Positions 1 through 8,584 of a stretch of DNA of 64,000 bases are shown in pieces. The notes under the pieces are model-generated. The model had not been told where the DNA came from. It saw only the letters and a program-made list of their open reading frames with translations, and did no database searches. The position numbers and the translations under genes are program-made. The DNA comes from CAZAYY01 sp964489525 (lineage in GTDB: Bacteria; Chloroflexota; Anaerolineae; Anaerolineales; JABWBV01). The stretch spans positions 84,772 to 148,771 of the forward strand of contig CAZAYY010000010.1 of assembly GCA_964489525.1 (NCBI GenBank), written 5' to 3'. The stretch's first letter is position 1; each line of letters starts with the position of its first letter.

Positions 1-2046
1 GCCCGGCTGGATAATTTTGACCCGGGCGCCGTGGAAGAACTGTTCCGCGAGCTTGAGTTTCGCACCCTGCTCAAACGGCTGCAAGAGCTGGCCAAATATT
101 TCGGCAAGGTGATTCCGCCCCCGCCCCCGCCTGCCACCCGCCAGATGTCCATGTTTGACCCCCCGCCGGGCGAACCACCAGCCGCCGCGCAGCTGCCCAT
201 TTCACCGCTGCGCGTGGAGGCACCCATTGCAGTGGAAGTGGTCCAAACGCCCGCGGCGCTGGAAGCGCTGGTGAGCACGCTCAACGCCGCCGAGTGGATT
301 GCCTTTGACACCGAAACCACAGCAACCGACCCGCTGCAAGCCAGGCTGGTGGGCATTTCGCTGGCGGTTGCGCCGGGCAAGGGCTATTACATTCCGGTGG
401 GCCACGCAGCCCCCCCAGGCAGCCAGTTGGCCCTCGATACGGTGATCGAAGCGCTGCGCCCCCCGCTGACCAACCCGAAAATCCAAAAAGTGGGGCACAA
501 CGCCAAGTACGACTATCTTATGCTGGCCCAACAAGGGCTGCAGATTGCACCCATTTCATTTGACACGATGATTGCCGAATGGCTGCGCGACCCGGCTTCG
601 CGCAACCTGGGCCTGAAAAAGCTGGCCTGGGTCAATCTGGGTGCGTCCATGACCGAAATTGAAGAGCTGCTTGGCAAGGGAAAGAACCAGCGCACGATGG
701 ACCAGGTGCCAGTCGAGCAGGCGGCAGCCTATGCCGCCCACGACGCCGAAGTTACCCTGCGCCTGGTTCCGGGGCTGCAAACTGCCCTGGAACAAACCCA
801 GGCCAACCGGGTATTTGCCGAAATTGAAATGCCCCTGGTTGAGGTGCTGGCTGGCATGGAAATGGCTGGCATCACCCTGGATGTCCCCTTTCTGCACGAA
901 ATGGCCTTTGAACTGCGCCAGCAGCTGGCCGCCCTGGAAACCCGGGTGCACGAAGCCGTTGGCCAGCCCTTCAACCTCAACTCCCCACAGCAGCTTTCGG
1001 ATGCCCTGTTTAAAAGGCTGCGGCTCGACCCGCCCGACCGCACCCGCAAAACGGCCAGCGGGCACTATTCCACCGCAGCCGATGTACTCGATGCCTTACG
1101 CGGCCAACACCCGGTTGTGGAGTGGATTTTGGAACACCGCGAATACGCCAAGCTGCTCTCCACCTACGTGGAAGCCCTGCCCACCCAGGTGAACCCCCGC
1201 ACCGGGCGGGTGCATACCTCCTACAACCAGACCGGCTCGGTAACCGGGCGGATTGCCTCCTCCGAGCCCAACCTGCAAAACATTCCCATCCGCACCGAGT
1301 TGGGTCGGAGGGTTCGGCGGGCGTTTGTGGCCGCCCCGGGGCATGCCCTGCTGGCGGTGGACTATTCCCAGGTGGAGCTGCGCATTGTGGCCCACATGTC
1401 CAACGACCAGGCCATGCTGGCTGCCTTCCAGGCCGGTCAGGATATTCACGCCGCCACGGCTGCGGCAGTTTTGAGCATTCCACTGGAGCAGGTCACCAGT
1501 GCCCAGCGCCGCCACGCCAAAGCGATTAACTTCGGGCTGATATACGGCATGAGTGCTTTTGGCCTGACCCGCACCACTGACCTGACCCTGGCCGAGTCGG
1601 AAAATTTTGTAGAGGCTTATTTCCAACAATTTCCAGGGGTCAAGCGCTACCTGGACGGCATCCGGCGCAAAGCCGCCCAACAGGGCTATGTGGAAACGCT
1701 GCTGGGCCGCCGGCGCTACTTCCCCGGCCTGGCCACCCAGGGCAACCAGGCCATTCGCAGCCGCGAAGAACGCGAAGCCATCAACGCCCCCATCCAGGGC
1801 ACCGCAGCTGACATTATGAAACTGGCCATGATCCACATGCCGCAAGCCCTGGCCAAAGCCGGGCTGGGCGCCCGGATGCTTTTACAGGTACACGATGAAT
1901 TGATCTTCGAGTGCCCCCTGGCCGAATTGGCAGAAACCGCCCGGCTGGTCAAAACCGTGATGGCAGGTGCTTACACACTGCAAGTGCCGCTAATTACCGA
2001 AGCCCGTTCCGGCCCCAACTGGTACCAAATGGCGGTAATCCCCTGA
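1..2046 (+). CDS. polA: DNA polymerase I, 5'-truncated by the window edge
   Basis: Replicative repair and primer-removal polymerase. The frame is open from base 1, so the 5' nuclease domain lies mostly outside the window; only its tail (ELFRELEFRTLL) is visible, followed by a Pro-rich linker around residues 40-70. The 3'-5' exonuclease domain looks active: FDTET (Exo I), GHNAKYDYL (Exo II) and YAAHDAEVT (Exo III). The polymerase domain has motif A VDYSQVELRI, the O-helix RRHAKAINFGLIYG and motif C QVHDELIFE. The O-helix Phe is the usual bacterial Pol I residue. The nearest internal GTG, at base 31, is not a credible start because the family continues upstream. The following TPR gene is separated by 119 bp. 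Confidence 0.95.
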   Translation, partial: ARLDNFDPGAVEELFRELEFRTLLKRLQELAKYFGKVIPPPPPPATRQMSMFDPPPGEPPAAAQLPISPLRVEAPIAVEVVQTPAALEALVSTLNAAEWIAFDTETTATDPLQARLVGISLAVAPGKGYYIPVGHAAPPGSQLALDTVIEALRPPLTNPKIQKVGHNAKYDYLMLAQQGLQIAPISFDTMIAEWLRDPASRNLGLKKLAWVNLGASMTEIEELLGKGKNQRTMDQVPVEQAAAYAAHDAEVTLRLVPGLQTALEQTQANRVFAEIEMPLVEVLAGMEMAGITLDVPFLHEMAFELRQQLAALETRVHEAVGQPFNLNSPQQLSDALFKRLRLDPPDRTRKTASGHYSTAADVLDALRGQHPVVEWILEHREYAKLLSTYVEALPTQVNPRTGRVHTSYNQTGSVTGRIASSEPNLQNIPIRTELGRRVRRAFVAAPGHALLAVDYSQVELRIVAHMSNDQAMLAAFQAGQDIHAATAAAVLSIPLEQVTSAQRRHAKAINFGLIYGMSAFGLTRTTDLTLAESENFVEAYFQQFPGVKRYLDGIRRKAAQQGYVETLLGRRRYFPGLATQGNQAIRSREEREAINAPIQGTAADIMKLAMIHMPQALAKAGLGARMLLQVHDELIFECPLAELAETARLVKTVMAGAYTLQVPLITEARSGPNWYQMAVIP

Positions 2047-2165
2047 CCTTTCGGTTATAATTGCCCTGGTACAATACCCTCAACGCGAAAAGCCAGCGCT
2101 GCAAACCAGGCGCAGCCGATTCATCCCTACACACAGGCCGCCGGGCCTGAATAAGAGAGCACGCT

Positions 2166-4493
2166 ATGGCAGGTAACAAAGAACTGTTCCAAAAGGCAAT
2201 GACCCTGGGCGCTTCTGCCGCCTGGGACCTGGAATGGGAGAAAGCCATCAGCCACTACCGGGTTGCCGTGGCCGAATTTCCTGACGATATTCAGGCCCTC
2301 AACAACCTGGCAGCCGCACTGTATGAAATCAAGCAATACGACCAGGCTCTTTTTATTTACCAGAAAGTCGTCCAGGCCACACCCAACGACCCGGTTTTGC
2401 TCGAAAGGGTGTCTCTCATTCTCGAATTCCAGGGGCTCATTGAACAAAGCGCTGAATTGGCCGCCCGGGCTGGCGAAATTCACCTGCAAAACCGCGCCAT
2501 CAACAAAGCGGTGGATAACCTCACCCGTTCGGTGGTGCTGGTGCCCGAAAATTTACAGCGGCGTTCGCGCCTGGCGTTGATTTTTGAAAAAATTAACCGC
2601 AAAGATGCCGCAGTGCGCGAATACCTGGCGGCAGCCAGCCTGCTGCAGCATTCCGGACAAAAAGACAAGGCCATAGAACTGGTCAATCACTGCCTTAAGC
2701 TGATTCCCAACAACAACGAAGCCTCACAGGCGCTGGGCCTTTTACGCGCCAACCAGCCCCTGCCGCGCCCACGCCGCCAGTACATTCCAAAAACGAGGTC
2801 GACGGATGAAGCACAGCCCGAACCACCCAGGGTCAGCCCTGTGGCGGCCGGGGAGGAAATTGACCCGATTGCCAAAGCTCGCAAAGAAGCGTTGGCCGTT
2901 TTGGCAGCCCTGCTGTTTGACCAGGAAGATACCGGAACTGAACTGGAACATGCCCCCATCCGCTCGAGCATTCAATCGCTCACCCGGGGAACCGGCCCGC
3001 TCTCACAGGCCAATTTGGAACGAGCCAACATTGTGCTGCACCTCAGCCAGGCGGTAGATGCCCAGGCCCGCGGAAAAATTGAGGAAGCCGCCAACGAACT
3101 GGAAAAAGCGATTGACTCTGGCCTGGATAACGCCGCCGCCTACTTCGACCTGGGCCTGCTGCGCAAAGATATTGGCCGGCTCGAAAGCGCCATGCGCAAC
3201 CTGCAGCATGCTGTTCAACACGAAATTTTCGCCCTGCCGGCCCGTTTGCTGCTCGGGCAAACGCTCAAACAGCTCAACCGGACCCACGACGCCAGTTTGC
3301 AATACATGGAAGCCTTGCGGCTGGCGGATGCCAGCATGTTTGAAGGCAAACAGGCCCAGGAACTGGCAGAGATGTACGAACCAATTATCGAAACCCTTTT
3401 CCAGGCTGACGCAGGGGTAGACTTCGCCCGTTTGTGCACCACGATTCAAGAACTGCTCATCCAGCCAGACTGGCGCAAGCGGGTTTTGCAGGCCCGCCAA
3501 CAACTGCCGCAGCCGCCAACGGGCGCACCGCCAACCCCCCTGGCAGAAATCATCACCCAGGTACAAAACACCCAGGTGCTGACCGCCCTTTCGCAAATTC
3601 ACGAACTGGCCAACCAAAAAATGTACCGGATGGCCATGGAAGAGGCTTTTTGGGCCTTAAAATTTGCCCCGACATACCTGCCTCTGCACACCATCATGGC
3701 AGAAATTCTGCTCGAACAGGAGCAGTTCCAGGACGCCATCACCAAGTTTAACGTTGTGGCGCGGGCCTACAGCGCCCGCGGCGAATCTGCCAGGGCCATT
3801 GATGTTTTCCGGCGCATTACCCGCCTGGCGCCCCTGGACCTGACCGCCCGCAAAAGGCTGATTGACCAGCTGACCGCGGCCGGCAAACATGAAGATACCA
3901 TCCAGGAATACATCGAACTCGGTGATGTGTATTACCGCCTGACCGAAATGGACAAAGCGCGCGAGACTTACCAAAAAGCGCTGAATTATTCTCAACAAAA
4001 CAACCTGAGCGCACAATGGACGATTGAAGTGCTTCACCACCTGGCCGATATTGACTTGCAGCTTCTGGATTGGCGCCGGGCGATTAAGCTTTTCCAGCAA
4101 ATCCGGGCAATGGACCCAGCGGATGAAAAAGCCGGCCTGAACGTGATTGACCTGAACCTGAGAGTGGGCAATGAAAACCAGGCCCTTTCAGAACTGGGCA
4201 ACTATATTGCCTACCTGAACCGCAGCGGCAAAACGGATGTTGCCCTGGAAGTTTTAGACACGCTCTCGCAAAACTACCCGGACCACACGGCAATTCGCCA
4301 GAGCCTGGCCGAACAGTTTCAGAAATTGGGGAAGAACGATGAGGCCATCGAACAATGGGATTTGGTGGGCGATTTGTGCCTGCAGAAAGGGAATCCGAGA
4401 GGCGCAATCCACGCCATCCAACAAATCATCTCCTTAAACCCGGACAACGTGGCAGATTACCGGCAGGTATTAAGGGATTTGCAGAACTCGTAA
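2166..4493 (+). CDS. Large tetratricopeptide-repeat protein
   Basis: A 775-residue all-helical repeat protein with no signal peptide or membrane segment, so probably a cytoplasmic scaffold. TPR-like units (for example ALNNLAAALYEIKQYDQALF, then KAVDNLTRSVVLVPENLQRR) fill about residues 10-190. A Pro-rich, charged linker lies at about 190-260. Further TPR blocks cover about 280-400 and 470-775, including KARETYQKALNYSQQ and AIKLFQQIRAMDPADEKA. The start is supported by a GAGAG-type ribosome site before ATG 2166. A TATAAT hexamer at 2056-2061 could be its promoter, but no good -35 is visible. It lies downstream of polA without obvious functional linkage. The partner is unknown; TPR proteins of this kind often organise protein complexes, but nothing here says which. 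Confidence 0.8.
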   Translation: MAGNKELFQKAMTLGASAAWDLEWEKAISHYRVAVAEFPDDIQALNNLAAALYEIKQYDQALFIYQKVVQATPNDPVLLERVSLILEFQGLIEQSAELAARAGEIHLQNRAINKAVDNLTRSVVLVPENLQRRSRLALIFEKINRKDAAVREYLAAASLLQHSGQKDKAIELVNHCLKLIPNNNEASQALGLLRANQPLPRPRRQYIPKTRSTDEAQPEPPRVSPVAAGEEIDPIAKARKEALAVLAALLFDQEDTGTELEHAPIRSSIQSLTRGTGPLSQANLERANIVLHLSQAVDAQARGKIEEAANELEKAIDSGLDNAAAYFDLGLLRKDIGRLESAMRNLQHAVQHEIFALPARLLLGQTLKQLNRTHDASLQYMEALRLADASMFEGKQAQELAEMYEPIIETLFQADAGVDFARLCTTIQELLIQPDWRKRVLQARQQLPQPPTGAPPTPLAEIITQVQNTQVLTALSQIHELANQKMYRMAMEEAFWALKFAPTYLPLHTIMAEILLEQEQFQDAITKFNVVARAYSARGESARAIDVFRRITRLAPLDLTARKRLIDQLTAAGKHEDTIQEYIELGDVYYRLTEMDKARETYQKALNYSQQNNLSAQWTIEVLHHLADIDLQLLDWRRAIKLFQQIRAMDPADEKAGLNVIDLNLRVGNENQALSELGNYIAYLNRSGKTDVALEVLDTLSQNYPDHTAIRQSLAEQFQKLGKNDEAIEQWDLVGDLCLQKGNPRGAIHAIQQIISLNPDNVADYRQVLRDLQNS

Positions 4494-4509
4494 AACAGAA
4501 GCGGAAAAA

Positions 4510-5460
4510 TCAGGGAAGGATGCGGTAAGACGCAACAGCATTGTCCTGCAGGTGGAGCGCCAGGGCAGCGACCTGCACCGTCACCCTGCCCTCCGCAGGC
4601 AAAACCGTTGGCGGCGGCACTTCAACCACAGCAATGCCATTGGCATCTGTAAATCCCTGCCAGGCAAAGGTTTCACCCGAAGGGTAGGTTGCCTGGATGG
4701 AGATTGAACCATTCGCAACCGGCACACGTCCATCATCCAACACAATCACATAAATTTGCTGGAATGTACCGGCCAGCGCGGTGGTTGTTTTCGGATAGGC
4801 AACCACAAAAATTTGCTCAGCCTGGAACAACTGCTGGTAGGCTGGTTCACCACCGTAAAAAATGGAGAGCAGCCGGGCCGGGTCTTCGCGTTCCAGGTAA
4901 AAAAGCTGCATACCCAGGTCGCTCAACTGAACGCGCTGGTCCAACGATTGACCAGTGGGTTCCCAAACAAACCTGGAGAATTCAAAATATTGCACATACC
5001 GCCCGCCTTCCAGGCGAAGGAGGCTAATGGGCAAACCAAGCACAGCGGCGCCGCCATACTGGTTGTAAAACGCCAGAAAATCGCCGCATACCCAGAATGT
5101 GTTAATCAACTCACAGCGAGTGTAGTCCTGATCCACAAGATCGCCCAAAACCGTATTTACAAACCGTTCTCCCAGGGGAATCCGGGTAACCTGGCCATTC
5201 TGAAAAATCAGCAAAGCGCGGGCAAAATATTGCAAACGGGCGCCTGTGGCGGGGTCTGTAAAGGCTTCGGTCAGCGGTGGGCCCATAACCAAATCGGCAT
5301 TGGACAACTGGTTGTAATACCCCAAAAAATCGCCCTGAATGGAATGCCCATTCAGGTAAACCACGTCGAGGCCTTGTTGGGTGGCAGCTTCTCCCCAGGT
5401 TAGCGCCAATAAAAGCGCAACCCCGAATAATATCCCTGCAAACCTGGTTAAGCGTTTCAT
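4510..5460 (-). CDS. Secreted protein with LGFP-like repeats
   Basis: Function unknown. The product (316 aa) begins MKRLTRFAGILFGVALLLALTW, a clear signal peptide. Two similar units follow: FLGYYNQ...GPPLTEAF...YFARALL (about residues 45-90) and FLAFYNQYGG...LGLPISLL...YFEFSRFVWEP (about 130-170). Both have the Tyr/Asn/Gln plus Gly-Leu/Pro-Pro pattern seen in surface repeat proteins of Chloroflexota. The C-terminal about 100 residues look like a beta-sandwich (bacterial Ig-like) domain. I chose ATG 5460 over ATG 5469 because TATAAT (5468-5473 on this strand) sits exactly 7 nt before it and overlaps the upstream ATG, suggesting a leaderless message. The upstream HAD gene ends only 13 nt away. 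Confidence 0.6.
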   Translation of the reverse strand: MKRLTRFAGILFGVALLLALTWGEAATQQGLDVVYLNGHSIQGDFLGYYNQLSNADLVMGPPLTEAFTDPATGARLQYFARALLIFQNGQVTRIPLGERFVNTVLGDLVDQDYTRCELINTFWVCGDFLAFYNQYGGAAVLGLPISLLRLEGGRYVQYFEFSRFVWEPTGQSLDQRVQLSDLGMQLFYLEREDPARLLSIFYGGEPAYQQLFQAEQIFVVAYPKTTTALAGTFQQIYVIVLDDGRVPVANGSISIQATYPSGETFAWQGFTDANGIAVVEVPPPTVLPAEGRVTVQVAALALHLQDNAVASYRILP

Positions 5461-5473
5461 TAGAAACATTATA

Positions 5474-6157
5474 TCAAATATTTTTAAAAAGTACCTCGGT
5501 TAATTGGCTGGTTGTGGGCAAAACCAGGTTTGCCCCGGCTTTGTGCAGTTCGGGTTCTTCGCCAAAGCCGCATAAAACCCCAACGGTTTGCGCCCCGGCT
5601 GAAACCCCGGCACGAATATCCACCGTGGTATCCCCAATCATCAGGCAGTTTTCAGGGGATACGCCCATTTTTTGCGCTGCCCAAATCACGGGCTGGGGAG
5701 ATGGTTTCGTCCGGGGCGTAACCTGCCCACTGGCAATCGCTGTGAAATACTTGCCCAGGTCATAATGGTCTAAAAAGGCCTGTGTGCCGCGCTGGTCGCG
5801 AGCCGTTACCACCGCCAGTGGATATCGGCTGGAGAGCGCTGCCAACATCTCCGCTACTCCTGAAATGAGCAGTTGTTGTGGGCGTTTGCTGCCGCGCTTA
5901 TCTTTCCAGAAATAGGTCCAGGCGACCATCTCGTCATCCACCCCCAGGCGGTCGCTCAGGCCATGCAGCGAGTTCATGGGCCCCTCAATGTGCATCACGA
6001 AACGCCGGGCAGCATGGCGGTAGTCGCGCTGGGGCAGCATCCATGCAAACGGGCGAAAGAACCGGGCTACCGAATTGACGAATATATCGTCCGTATCGCG
6101 CAGGGTGCCGTCCACATCAAAACACAAGGCCTGAATTTTGCCAACATTTAAGGTCAT
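5474..6157 (-). CDS. HAD-superfamily phosphatase (phosphoglycolate phosphatase-like)
   Basis: A 227-aa HAD hydrolase that probably dephosphorylates a small phosphorylated metabolite. Motif I is FDVDGTLRD with nucleophile and acid Asp residues (about 14 and 16). Motif II is the VTARD segment (about 117), the motif III lysine lies in PRTKPSP (about 150), and motif IV is IGDTTVDIRAG (about 174-184). An alpha-helical cap separates motifs I and II. The arrangement and length fit the PGP/Gph branch, but the substrate cannot be read from the sequence. The ATG at 6157 has AGGAG about 8 nt upstream. The next gene on this strand, the secreted repeat protein, follows almost directly but seems to have its own promoter. 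Confidence 0.82.
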   Translation of the reverse strand: MTLNVGKIQALCFDVDGTLRDTDDIFVNSVARFFRPFAWMLPQRDYRHAARRFVMHIEGPMNSLHGLSDRLGVDDEMVAWTYFWKDKRGSKRPQQLLISGVAEMLAALSSRYPLAVVTARDQRGTQAFLDHYDLGKYFTAIASGQVTPRTKPSPQPVIWAAQKMGVSPENCLMIGDTTVDIRAGVSAGAQTVGVLCGFGEEPELHKAGANLVLPTTSQLTEVLFKNI

Positions 6158-6307
6158 TGATTTCTCCTATGCAGGTTGAGATTGGGGTAGAACCAGGCAA
6201 GGCAGCCTGACCGATTGTACCCTAAAATCGGGGAACCTATCTTCTTTGGCCTGTGCCAGCTCCAAACTTCGACTTTAAGCAAGGACTGCCTGTACACACT
6301 TTTGCCC

Positions 6308-6335
6308 TTTACAGGTTTTATAGAATCGTTACAAT
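6308..6335 (+). promoter_or_regulatory. Candidate sigma-70-type promoter upstream of the DUF3054-sigma-anti-sigma operon
   Basis: TTTACA (6308-6313), 16-nt spacer, TACAAT (6330-6335). It sits about 40 nt before ATG 6374 and faces the ECF sigma operon. This is a sequence match only. Confidence 0.45.
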
Positions 6336-6373
6336 TGTAAGGTACCACGCGTGGTTGAATCAAATTTTGGTGG

Positions 6374-6778
6374 ATGATGACGAAAAACGGGCGAAAAATT
6401 TTGTTAATTGCAGGCGACATTGTGACCGCAGGTATCGTCACAGTGTATGGCTTTGCCACCCACGACCGGCTGGACAGCGGTGGAGCACACATGCTGACCA
6501 CACTGCTGCCTGTTTTGGCCGCCTGGGTGTTGGTGGGGTTCCCGTTAAAAGTTTTCGACCTGCCTACAGCACTTTCCTGGCGAGATCTGTGGCGACCCGT
6601 GTGGGTGATGGTGTTGGGCGGCCCCTTTGCAGCTTTTTTGCGCAGCCTGTGGCTGAACCGCCCGGTGCCGCCAATTTTTGTGATTGTTCTGGGCGGCATC
6701 AGCGGGCTGGCGCTTTTAGGATGGCGTGTGATATTTTGGGCTTTTTGGGCCTGGAGGGACAAGTATGCCAGCCGATGA
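6374..6778 (+). CDS. DUF3054-family membrane protein
   Basis: A 134-aa integral membrane protein with about four hydrophobic helices (roughly residues 8-28, 38-58, 70-90 and 98-125). The pattern RKILLIAGDIVTAGIVTVYG...PLLAAW-like second helix...FDLP...RPVWVMVLGGPFAA...PPIFVIVLGG matches DUF3054, a small uncharacterised family of Actinobacteria and Chloroflexota. Two consecutive ATGs (6374, 6377) are possible, both with only a weak GGTGG just upstream. Its last 14 bp overlap the sigma factor gene, so the two are translationally coupled. That suggests an envelope-linked role, but no reaction is known. Confidence 0.65.
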   Translation: MMTKNGRKILLIAGDIVTAGIVTVYGFATHDRLDSGGAHMLTTLLPVLAAWVLVGFPLKVFDLPTALSWRDLWRPVWVMVLGGPFAAFLRSLWLNRPVPPIFVIVLGGISGLALLGWRVIFWAFWAWRDKYASR

Positions 6779-7373
6779 AATTTCCCTCATCCAGATGGCA
6801 CAGGAAGGCGACCTGACCGCCTTCAACCGCCTGGTACTGCTGTACCAGGATATGGCCTACCACGTGGCGTACCGGATCATGGGCGAAGAAAACGCCGCCG
6901 AAGACGCCACCCAGGAGGCGTTTTTGTTGGCTTACACCAACCTGAACAAATTCCGGGGCGGCTCGTTTCGCGCCTGGCTGATGCGCATTGTGACCAATGC
7001 CTGCTACGACGAGCTGCGCAAACGCAAACGCCGCCCAACCACGCCCCTTGAACCGGTGGTGGACGATGAGGACACCTTCGATTCACCATCCTGGATGGTG
7101 GATCCTGGCGAATCGCCCGAAGAAAGCGCCCTGCGCCAGGAAATTAGCCGGGCGATTCAACGCTGTTTGCGCAATCTGCCTGAAGAATTCCGCGCTGTGG
7201 TAGCCCTGATTGATGTGCAGGGTATGGATTACTCGGAGGTGGCTGGGATCATTCAAAAACCCCTGGGAACTGTAAAAAGCAGGCTGGCACGCGCCAGGGA
7301 AAAACTGCGCGATTGTTTGCATGGATTTGGGGAACTTTTGCCTTCCACTTTTCGTTTAGAAGGGGAGAGGTGA
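6765..7373 (+). CDS. ECF-type RNA polymerase sigma factor
   Basis: A 202-aa sigma-70-family factor that redirects RNA polymerase to a stress regulon. Region 2 spans about residues 10-80: FNRLVLLYQDMAYHVAYRIM, then EDATQEAFLLAYTNLNKFRG with the typical D-A-T/Q-E-A-F core, and FRAWLMRIVTNACYDELRKRKRR. An acidic linker with PLEPVVDDEDTF follows. Region 4 (about 125-190) has LPEEFRAVVALIDVQGMDYSEVAGIIQKPLGTVKSRLARAREKL split across its helix-turn-helix. It overlaps the end of the DUF3054 gene and precedes its probable anti-sigma factor by 3 bp. This resembles the ECF groups regulated by a membrane anti-sigma factor. Confidence 0.92.
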   Translation: MPADEISLIQMAQEGDLTAFNRLVLLYQDMAYHVAYRIMGEENAAEDATQEAFLLAYTNLNKFRGGSFRAWLMRIVTNACYDELRKRKRRPTTPLEPVVDDEDTFDSPSWMVDPGESPEESALRQEISRAIQRCLRNLPEEFRAVVALIDVQGMDYSEVAGIIQKPLGTVKSRLARAREKLRDCLHGFGELLPSTFRLEGER

Positions 7374-7376
7374 TTT

Positions 7377-8258
7377 ATGCGGATTCGTGAAAAAGATTGG
7401 GAACTGCTATCGGCGTATTTGGATAACCAGCTCAGCGAGCGGGAACGCAGCAAGCTGGAGATGCAGATTAAAGGCAGTTCCGAAATGCAGCAGGCCCTTG
7501 CAGAACTGCGCCAGACAAAAACTATCTTGAGGCGTTCTGCCCGGGTGCGCGCCCCCCGCAATTTCACCCTGACGCCTGAAATGGTGGGCATCCGCCCCCG
7601 CCAGCACCGGGCTTACCCCGTGCTGCGGCTTGCCATGGTGGTTGCCAGCTTCTTGTTTTTGCTGGTCTTTTCCGGTGACCTGACTGGCCTGATTCCTGGT
7701 GTGCCGCCGGTAACAGCAAATTTTGCCGCCCGGCAGGCCGAACCCGAAATGGCCATGGCGCCATCCCGCCCCATGGGCGGCGGTGGGTTCGGTGGGGGTG
7801 GTGGCGTGGACCTCGCCCCAGGCACCGGACTGGGGGTCGTCATTTTTGCTACCCCTGTTCCCGATGAATCTTCCGCCAAAGTGATGGTCGCAGAGGCTGA
7901 AGTTGTTGTCACCCAGGAGGTTGCGGCTGTGGTAGAACCCGAAGCCAATCCTTCTGCCGAAGAACCCACCACCAAAGATATGGCGGTCGCTCCCACGGCA
8001 ACCCCCATGATGGAAGTTTTCGCCACAGCACCCGACAGCAGCCGCGAAACGCTGGCGCTTGAGCCAACGCCGGAATTGGAAAGCAACGCTGCTGAACAGG
8101 CTGTTGAAAATGCCCAAGCACTGGACGCGGCCCAAGCCGAGACCCAACCCACCTCCAATTGGAGCCGGACACTGGTCACCATTTTGGAAATCACCTTGCT
8201 GGTGCTCGTCGTGGCTGGCGCTGCGGGGCTGTATTACCTCAAGAATAAAATCATCTAA
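7377..8258 (+). CDS. Membrane anti-sigma factor
   Basis: A 293-aa probable inhibitor of the preceding ECF sigma factor. The N-terminal helical domain (WELLSAYLDNQLSERERSKLE...LAELRQTKTILR) resembles an anti-sigma domain but lacks the HxxxCxxC zinc site of classic ZAS proteins. Hydrophobic segments lie at about residues 83-103 (LAMVVASFLFLLVFSG) and at the C-terminus (TLVTILEITLLVLVVAGAAG). Between them is a Gly-rich stretch (GGGGFGGGGGVDLAPG) and a long Ala/Glu/Pro/Thr-rich region, probably extracytoplasmic. Having two membrane spans with a large exposed segment fits a sensor whose outer part is cleaved. The only support for partnership is gene order, with 3 bp between the two genes. Confidence 0.75.
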   Translation: MRIREKDWELLSAYLDNQLSERERSKLEMQIKGSSEMQQALAELRQTKTILRRSARVRAPRNFTLTPEMVGIRPRQHRAYPVLRLAMVVASFLFLLVFSGDLTGLIPGVPPVTANFAARQAEPEMAMAPSRPMGGGGFGGGGGVDLAPGTGLGVVIFATPVPDESSAKVMVAEAEVVVTQEVAAVVEPEANPSAEEPTTKDMAVAPTATPMMEVFATAPDSSRETLALEPTPELESNAAEQAVENAQALDAAQAETQPTSNWSRTLVTILEITLLVLVVAGAAGLYYLKNKII

Positions 8259-8512
8259 TTTTGGTTGCCCCTGTTGTGACAGGCAAAATGGGAGAAAACG
8301 ATCCCGCAGTCGCAGCGCTTGTTTGGCATGATTTATGGGGGAAGATGCCCTGGAGCGAGTTGGCCCTTGAGAACCCATAAAATGGCCCAAAATCGCTATT
8401 GCGCACCAAAAAATTTATGTTAAACTTAGGGCATTGTTGTCCCAGGCTGTTTTTCCTACTGCGTATTTTTGTTTGTCCGCTTTTAAACAACCGAGCAAAA
8501 TCGGCAATAGTT

Positions 8513-8528
8513 TGTGATTCCGATCACG
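8513..8528. promoter_or_regulatory. CRP/FNR-family type palindrome upstream of the HtrA-like gene
   Basis: TGTGA-N6-TCACG, one base from the CRP consensus half-site TCACA. It sits 57 bp before the ATG at 8585, inside the 326-bp gap 8259-8584. The rest of that gap shows no gene. Confidence 0.45.
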
Positions 8529-8584
8529 CCGGTAGTTTGTTTTTTTTATCCCAGCGCTCTTAAGAATTCGAAAGGAGAACCCAA

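Noticed and set aside
6253..6816. 187-aa frame overlapping DUF3054 and sigma genes
   Set aside because: Shadow frame of two well-supported genes, with no domain of its own.
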